Source of the DNA: Rhodobacter sp.
GTDB lineage: Bacteria > Pseudomonadota > Alphaproteobacteria > Rhodobacterales > Rhodobacteraceae
DNA: 64,000 bases
Direction of reading: 5' to 3'
Assembly (NCBI GenBank): GCA_027484985.1
Contig: JAIXRW010000025.1
Location: 62,001-126,000 of the forward strand
Positions within the stretch are counted from its first letter, which is position 1. Each line of letters begins with the position of its first letter. The notes beneath the pieces are model-generated. The model made no database searches and was not told the DNA's origin. It worked only from the letters and a program-made list of their open reading frames with translations. Shown here in pieces: positions 59,292 to 64,000 of this stretch. The position numbers were made by a program, and so were the translations under genes.

Positions 59292-62192
59292 TCAGCCGCG
59301 CGGCATGGCCAGAACGACCAGCTTGCCCCGCTTTTCGTAGCGCACTTCATCATCCGTCACGGCGGCGACGCGGCCCCCGTCAAGCGTGTCGCCGGTGCTG
59401 ACGCGGACGATGCGGCCATTGGGTTGGCGCACAAGGGCGTAACGGTTCGATTGCGTGCCATAGACGCCGATCAGGTTGATCTTGCCAAGGTTGATCACGT
59501 TCTTGACCGTGGCTTCCTTGGCCACATTGGCACGGGTGGGAACCGCGGGGGCGACAAAGCTGGAATCGGGTTCGATTTCGGTTTCGGGGGTGACGTTGCC
59601 GTCATCGATGACAGCCGCTTCGGGGGCCGCTTCGGGGGCCGCTTCGGGGGCCGGTTCGGCCGGGGCATCGGGCAGGCGGGCGGCTGCGGCAACGGCAGCC
59701 TCGACCGCGCTGGCCAGAACGGTGGGGCGGGCAACGGGGCGGGGCGACAGGGCAAGCCCCCCCAGGGCCGCCGTGCCGCCATCGGGTTGCAGCAGTGCGA
59801 GCGAGGTGTCAGGCGCAGCATCGGCGGGGGCGATCGAGCCGGGGCGCGGCAGCGGGCGGATCGCGGCAAGGCGGCTGTCGGCGGCGGGGGCGAGGCTGGC
59901 TTCGTCCGTGGCGGTGGGCGGGGCAGGTTCGGCGGCGGCAAGGGCGGCGGGGCGGGGCGCGGGGCGCTTGCCCCGCAGGGCCGGATCGGCGGGGAAGGCC
60001 TGCGTCTGGTCGGCCGGATCGGCGCCCGGTGCGGGTGCTTCGGGCGTGGCCGGAGCGGGCGGGGCAAGGGCGGCGGGGCGTTCGGGCGGCCGGACGGGCG
60101 GTTTGCCCGCGATCAGGCGGATGCCTTCGGGGGTGACGATGCCTTCGGGCGTGGGGATGATCCGTCCTTGGGCGTCGAATTTATACACCGTGCCGAAGGC
60201 GGGGGGCGGCAGCGGCGCGCCGGGCGGCGGGTCGCCGCGCGCATCGGGCAGCGGCAGGGCCGCGGCATCAACCGCTTGCGGCGCGGTATCGGGGGCGGGC
60301 AGGTAGATTTCGTCGCCCCGTGCGGCCTCGGCCTGAATGGCGGGGGCCGAGGTGCTGGCATCGGGGGCGGGGCCTGCCGGTGGTTCGGCTGCCGGTGCGG
60401 GGGCTGCGGTGGCCTGGGGCGCGGTGCTGTCGGGGGCGGGGTCGGGAACATCTTGCCCGTCTGCCAGCATTTCATCGGTGACGCTGGGCAAGTCGCCGGT
60501 CGTGGCTGTTTGCGCGTCAGCTGCGGCGGGAACCGTGGCGGCATCGGGGGCGTTGGCCGTTTCGCTGGGGGCAGGATCGGCGGCAGGATCGGGGGTTGCG
60601 GCGATGGCCGTGGGTTCGGGGCTGTCGGTCTGGACCGAATAGTATTGCGACAGGGCCGCCGCCGCCGCGAGGGCGACGAGCAAAAGCCCCGTCAGGATCA
60701 GGCCGATATAGCGCGGCTTGCCCCCGACCGGACGCTGCGCGGCGGCAAGGCCGCGCGGGGGCCGTGGCGTGCCTGCCGTGGCGGGGCGCGACGGGCGCGC
60801 CGTGGCAGGTGCGGCGGTTGCGGGTGGTTTTGGCGGCGGTGTGGCGGCCAAGGCGGGGCCGGGCACGCCGGGTTCGGGGGCGGCTGTCGCTGCAACGGGT
60901 GGTGGTGCCGCGTTGGGTTTCGGTGCAGCGGGGACGGCCAGCACGGGTTCGCGGCGCGGCGGGGGCGGCGCGGCGGGTAGGGTCGGCGTCAGGCGCGGGG
61001 TCGCGCCAAGGCGGCGGATCATGCTTTGCGCGGCGGCAGCGGTGGCGCCCGCCAATGCCGGAGCGCGGCGGCTGCTGAAGGCGGGGAGCGCGCTGTCATC
61101 GGGCGCAAGGGCGAGCGTGGGTTCGGTCACGCCGATAGCGGGCGAGGCGGCATCCGCTGCCTTGGGCGGCAGGCTTGCGGGGGGCGGTGGGTCAAGACTG
61201 TCGGGGTCTTCGACATCAAGGGCGATGGGGGCTTCGTCAGGTTCGGCCAATTCGGACGGTGCCGGAGTGGCGGGCAGGGGGGCCTGTGGCTGCGCCATCG
61301 TCACCGGTTCGTCTATGGGATCGAAGCCCGGAAACGGCACGGGTTCGTCGGGCCCTTCGGGCGGGTCTGGGGGCGTTTGGGGCTGCGGGATGGGCAGCGG
61401 TTCCGGCGTGGGCTGTTCCGGCGCGGGCTGTTCCGGCGCGGGCGGCGGATCGTCGGCGGGAACCGGCGGCGGAACCGGTTCGGGTTCGGGCGCGGGCAGC
61501 GGATCGGGCGCGGGGGCTGGCGGCGGGACCGGTTCGGGTTGCGGGGCAGGCTGGGCCGCTGCGGGTTGCGCGGCCACGGGTTGGGGGGCGGCTTCGGGCA
61601 AGGGAAGCGCCGCCTGCGCGGCCGCCTCGCGCCGGGCAAGGCGGCGGGTCAGGATCGTGATCGCCTCGCCGTCGCGTTCCACCGTTTGCTCTCCGCCGGG
61701 AAGGGCGGCCGCGTGCCCCGTGGGTCCAAACCACGGCTCGCCGGCAAAGGTTCCGTCAGGCGGCGCAAGGGCCACGAACGAGACGGGGTTGAAGCGATGT
61801 TCCAGGGCGAAGGCCTCGGCCTCGGCCAGGGTTTCGCGGGCGACGACGGCGACAGTCACGACCGGACCATCCCCCGACCAGTCGAAGGCCAGTTCATCGA
61901 CCCGATAGGCGGTGCGGCCCTCCAGTTCGGCGGCGATCTGGGCGCGGCGGTCGGCATCGGACGGGCCGGGTGCCGCGATCTGGAAATAGCGCATCTGCGA
62001 GGCCGGAATGACGAGTTTCGTCGTCACGCCCTGCGGCGACAGGGCCAGCGCGGTGGTGCGCAGATAGGCCATCGCATCGGCAAGGTCAGGTCTGTCATAG
62101 GCGCTGCGCCCGACCTCGAGCCAGCCGCGCTTTGCCCTGTGAAGAAGCGAGACGCTGTCATCGGTGAAGTTCAGGGCAAAGCTGGGTTTCAT
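59292..62192 (-). CDS. 966-aa protein: GspL/PilM-like N-domain, Ala/Pro-rich linker, TM helix, PilP/GspC-like C-domain
   Basis: N-term MKPSFALNFTDDSVSLLHRAKRGWLEVG...LVIPASQMRYFQIAAPG; TM PRYIGLILTGLLLVALAAAAAL; C-term INLIGVYGTQSNRYALVRQPNGRIVRVSTGDTLDGGRVAAVTDDEVRYEKRGKLVVLAMPRG. Confidence 0.75.
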   Translation of the reverse strand: MKPSFALNFTDDSVSLLHRAKRGWLEVGRSAYDRPDLADAMAYLRTTALALSPQGVTTKLVIPASQMRYFQIAAPGPSDADRRAQIAAELEGRTAYRVDELAFDWSGDGPVVTVAVVARETLAEAEAFALEHRFNPVSFVALAPPDGTFAGEPWFGPTGHAAALPGGEQTVERDGEAITILTRRLARREAAAQAALPLPEAAPQPVAAQPAAAQPAPQPEPVPPPAPAPDPLPAPEPEPVPPPVPADDPPPAPEQPAPEQPTPEPLPIPQPQTPPDPPEGPDEPVPFPGFDPIDEPVTMAQPQAPLPATPAPSELAEPDEAPIALDVEDPDSLDPPPPASLPPKAADAASPAIGVTEPTLALAPDDSALPAFSSRRAPALAGATAAAAQSMIRRLGATPRLTPTLPAAPPPPRREPVLAVPAAPKPNAAPPPVAATAAPEPGVPGPALAATPPPKPPATAAPATARPSRPATAGTPRPPRGLAAAQRPVGGKPRYIGLILTGLLLVALAAAAALSQYYSVQTDSPEPTAIAATPDPAADPAPSETANAPDAATVPAAADAQTATTGDLPSVTDEMLADGQDVPDPAPDSTAPQATAAPAPAAEPPAGPAPDASTSAPAIQAEAARGDEIYLPAPDTAPQAVDAAALPLPDARGDPPPGAPLPPPAFGTVYKFDAQGRIIPTPEGIVTPEGIRLIAGKPPVRPPERPAALAPPAPATPEAPAPGADPADQTQAFPADPALRGKRPAPRPAALAAAEPAPPTATDEASLAPAADSRLAAIRPLPRPGSIAPADAAPDTSLALLQPDGGTAALGGLALSPRPVARPTVLASAVEAAVAAAARLPDAPAEPAPEAAPEAAPEAAVIDDGNVTPETEIEPDSSFVAPAVPTRANVAKEATVKNVINLGKINLIGVYGTQSNRYALVRQPNGRIVRVSTGDTLDGGRVAAVTDDEVRYEKRGKLVVLAMPRG
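59615..59650. repeat. 12-bp tandem repeat, 3 copies (EAAP repeat in the 966-aa protein)
   Basis: CCGCTTCGGGGG x3, with a partial fourth copy. Confidence 0.85.
61411..61440. repeat. 15-bp tandem repeat, 2 exact copies (PAPEQ repeats)
   Basis: GGCTGTTCCGGCGCG x2 with degenerate flanking copies. Confidence 0.8.
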
Positions 62193-62352
62193 TCTATGGA
62201 TCTAGCACATGAGGCAAAGCTGCGGAAACGGACCACAGATGGTGTTCAACCTGTTACAGCAGCTTTTCGCCTAAGGGAAGGAAAAGGCGGCTGTCCGGCT
62301 TGCTTGCGGTTGTCGGCTGACCCTTTATGGGCAAAGCAGAGGAGTATCCGGA

Positions 62353-63066
62353 ATGCGTGATCTGTCCCGACGTATCGGCCTTTTGGCCCTGTCTTTCGCG
62401 CTGGCCGTGGCGGCGCCGGTTCTGGCCGCAGATGGCCCCGCCGCCACGATTACCGTAACGGGGGAAGGGCATGTCGAAGCGGCGCCCGATCTGGCCACGC
62501 TGTCGCTGGGCGTGACCACGCAGGGCGAGACGGCAAGTGCCGCGATGGAGGCCAATTCGGCCGCGCTGGCCACGGTGGTGGCGCGGATGAAGGCGGCAGG
62601 AATTGCCGACCGCGACGTGCAGACTTCCAACCTGTCGCTGAACCCGAACTGGCAGCAGGCGGAAGGGTCGGACACGCCCAAGATCGTGGGATATGTGGCC
62701 ACGAATGTGCTGACGGTGCGGGTGCGCAAGCTGGCCACGATCGGATCGGTGCTGGATGCGGCGATCACTGACGGGGCCAATACGCTGAACGGGATAAGCT
62801 TCGGGCTGGATGATCCCGAACCCGCGCTGGACAAGGCGCGGGTGGCGGCGGTCAAGGCGGCGCGGGCGCGGGCCGAGATGCTGGTGACGGCGGCGGGCGG
62901 CACGCTTGGGCGGATCGTGTCGATCAACGAAAGCGGCAGCACGATGCCGCCGATGCCGATGCCGATGTACCGGATGGAGGCGGCGATGGCCGATGCCGTG
63001 CCGGTCGAAGGCGGCGAGGTGGGCATGACGGCCAGCGTAACCATCGTGTTCGAGATCGAACAGTAG
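62353..63066 (+). CDS. SIMPL (DUF541) domain secreted protein
   Basis: Signal peptide; ATITVTGEGHVEAAPDLATLSLGVTTQGETASAAMEANSAALATVVARMKAAGIADRDVQTSNLSLNP. Confidence 0.93.
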   Translation: MRDLSRRIGLLALSFALAVAAPVLAADGPAATITVTGEGHVEAAPDLATLSLGVTTQGETASAAMEANSAALATVVARMKAAGIADRDVQTSNLSLNPNWQQAEGSDTPKIVGYVATNVLTVRVRKLATIGSVLDAAITDGANTLNGISFGLDDPEPALDKARVAAVKAARARAEMLVTAAGGTLGRIVSINESGSTMPPMPMPMYRMEAAMADAVPVEGGEVGMTASVTIVFEIEQ

Positions 63067-63181
63067 CGGCCCGCCAAAGGCAGGGGGGCGACCTGCCCCC
63101 CCCCCGATGGCCTTGCAAGGCATCTTGCAAAAGTGCCCCCTGCCCCGGGCCGCAACCGCCGCGCGGGGCAGGGGCGGGCTG

Positions 63182-64000
63182 TCAGACCTGTGCCAAAGCC
63201 TGTTCAAGATCGGCGATGATGTCGGCCACATCCTCGATCCCGATCGAGACGCGGACCACATCGGGGGCGGCGCCAGCCTTGATCTGCTGGTCCGGCGTCA
63301 GCTGGCGGTGGGTGGTCGAGGCCGAGTGGATGACAAGGCTGCGCGTATCGCCAAGGTTTGCCACATGGCTGAACAGTTTCAGGCTGTCGATCAGCTTGAC
63401 GCAGGCATCATACCCGCCCTTGAGCGCAAAGGTGAACAGCGCCCCCGCCCCCTTGGGCGTGATGCGCGGCACGCGGTCGGCATAGGGCGATGAGGGCAGA
63501 CCCGCATAGGTGACGGCCGCCACCTTGGGGTGTTTTTCCAGCCATTCCGCGACCTTGCCCGCATTTTCCACATGGCGCTGCATCCGCAGGCCTAGGGTTT
63601 CGATCCCCATCAACGTGTAATGCGCGCCTTGGGGGTTCATGGTCATGCCAAGGTCGCGCAGGCCGATGGCGATGGAGTGGAAGGTAAAGGCCATTCCGCC
63701 CAGCGTGGGGTGGAAGGTCAGTCCGTGATAGGCGGGTTCGGGCTGGCTGAGCGAAGGGAACTTGTCCGAGGCGGACCAGTCGAAGGTGCCGCTATCGACC
63801 ACCACACCGCCCGTTACCGTGCCGTTGCCGGTAAGGTATTTGGTCGCGGAATGGACGACGAGGGTCGCGCCATGCTCGATCGGGCGGCAGAGGTAGGGGG
63901 TGGCGGTGGTGTTATCGACGATCAGCGGGATGCCCGCCTTGTCGGCCACCTTGGCCACGGCGTCGAGATCGGTGATGTAGCCGCCCGGATTGGCGATGGT
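63182..64000 (-). CDS. O-acetylhomoserine aminocarboxypropyltransferase / Cys-Met metabolism PLP enzyme (runs off window)
   Basis: LIVDNTTATPYLCRPIEHGATLVVHSATKYLTGNGTVTGGVVVDSG (PLP lysine SATKY); reading frame open to the window end. Confidence 0.93.
   Translation of the reverse strand, partial: TIANPGGYITDLDAVAKVADKAGIPLIVDNTTATPYLCRPIEHGATLVVHSATKYLTGNGTVTGGVVVDSGTFDWSASDKFPSLSQPEPAYHGLTFHPTLGGMAFTFHSIAIGLRDLGMTMNPQGAHYTLMGIETLGLRMQRHVENAGKVAEWLEKHPKVAAVTYAGLPSSPYADRVPRITPKGAGALFTFALKGGYDACVKLIDSLKLFSHVANLGDTRSLVIHSASTTHRQLTPDQQIKAGAAPDVVRVSIGIEDVADIIADLEQALAQV

Noticed and set aside
59241-60980. 579-aa Gly-rich plus-strand ORF (PE-PGRS-like look)
   Set aside because: Antisense artefact of the Ala/Pro-rich 966-aa gene.

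Overview
A 64-kb GC-rich, gene-dense chromosomal segment. Gene content (RpoH, CarD, SUV3-type helicase, DUF2842, DUF1178, CobS/CobT, Psd/PssA) fits an alphaproteobacterium of the Rhodobacteraceae type. I assign about 63 protein genes. Most are housekeeping or conserved: pyrG, secG, purA, thiN, sdaA, rpiA, gor, hflK/hflC, a DegP-type protease, gpx, thpR, an RluA-family synthase, rpoH, psd/pssA, pepF, an ATP-dependent ligase with its exonuclease, fdxA, carD, cobS/cobT, a CPA2 antiporter, and metY cut by the right edge. I saw no rRNA, tRNA, CRISPR array, prophage or complete transposon. The observations most worth following up are: (1) a four-gene Anbu (proteasome-like) / permuted ATP-grasp / alpha-E / transglutaminase locus; (2) a recurrent intergenic composite element, made of a sequence-variable but self-complementary GC hairpin always 5' of a conserved ~22-nt tag (GGAGTATTTGGGCAAAGGTGAAG or GGATATTTG...GTGAAA); (3) a second family of clustered mini-hairpins with a fixed TGACGCA/TGCGTCA centre and variable complementary arms, at two convergent gene ends; (4) a LexA-type box placed directly before an orphan C-terminal OB-fold fragment of DnaE2/ImuC; (5) a HigB-like toxin inactivated by a frameshift beside an intact antitoxin; (6) an unnamed two-gene module with a permuted papain-like protein; (7) a 966-aa GspL/PilM-like and PilP/GspC-like fusion protein with no secretion locus nearby; (8) two tandem MITE-like ~112-bp elements between rpoH and psd. 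All family assignments come from reading motifs in the translations. No database search was run.
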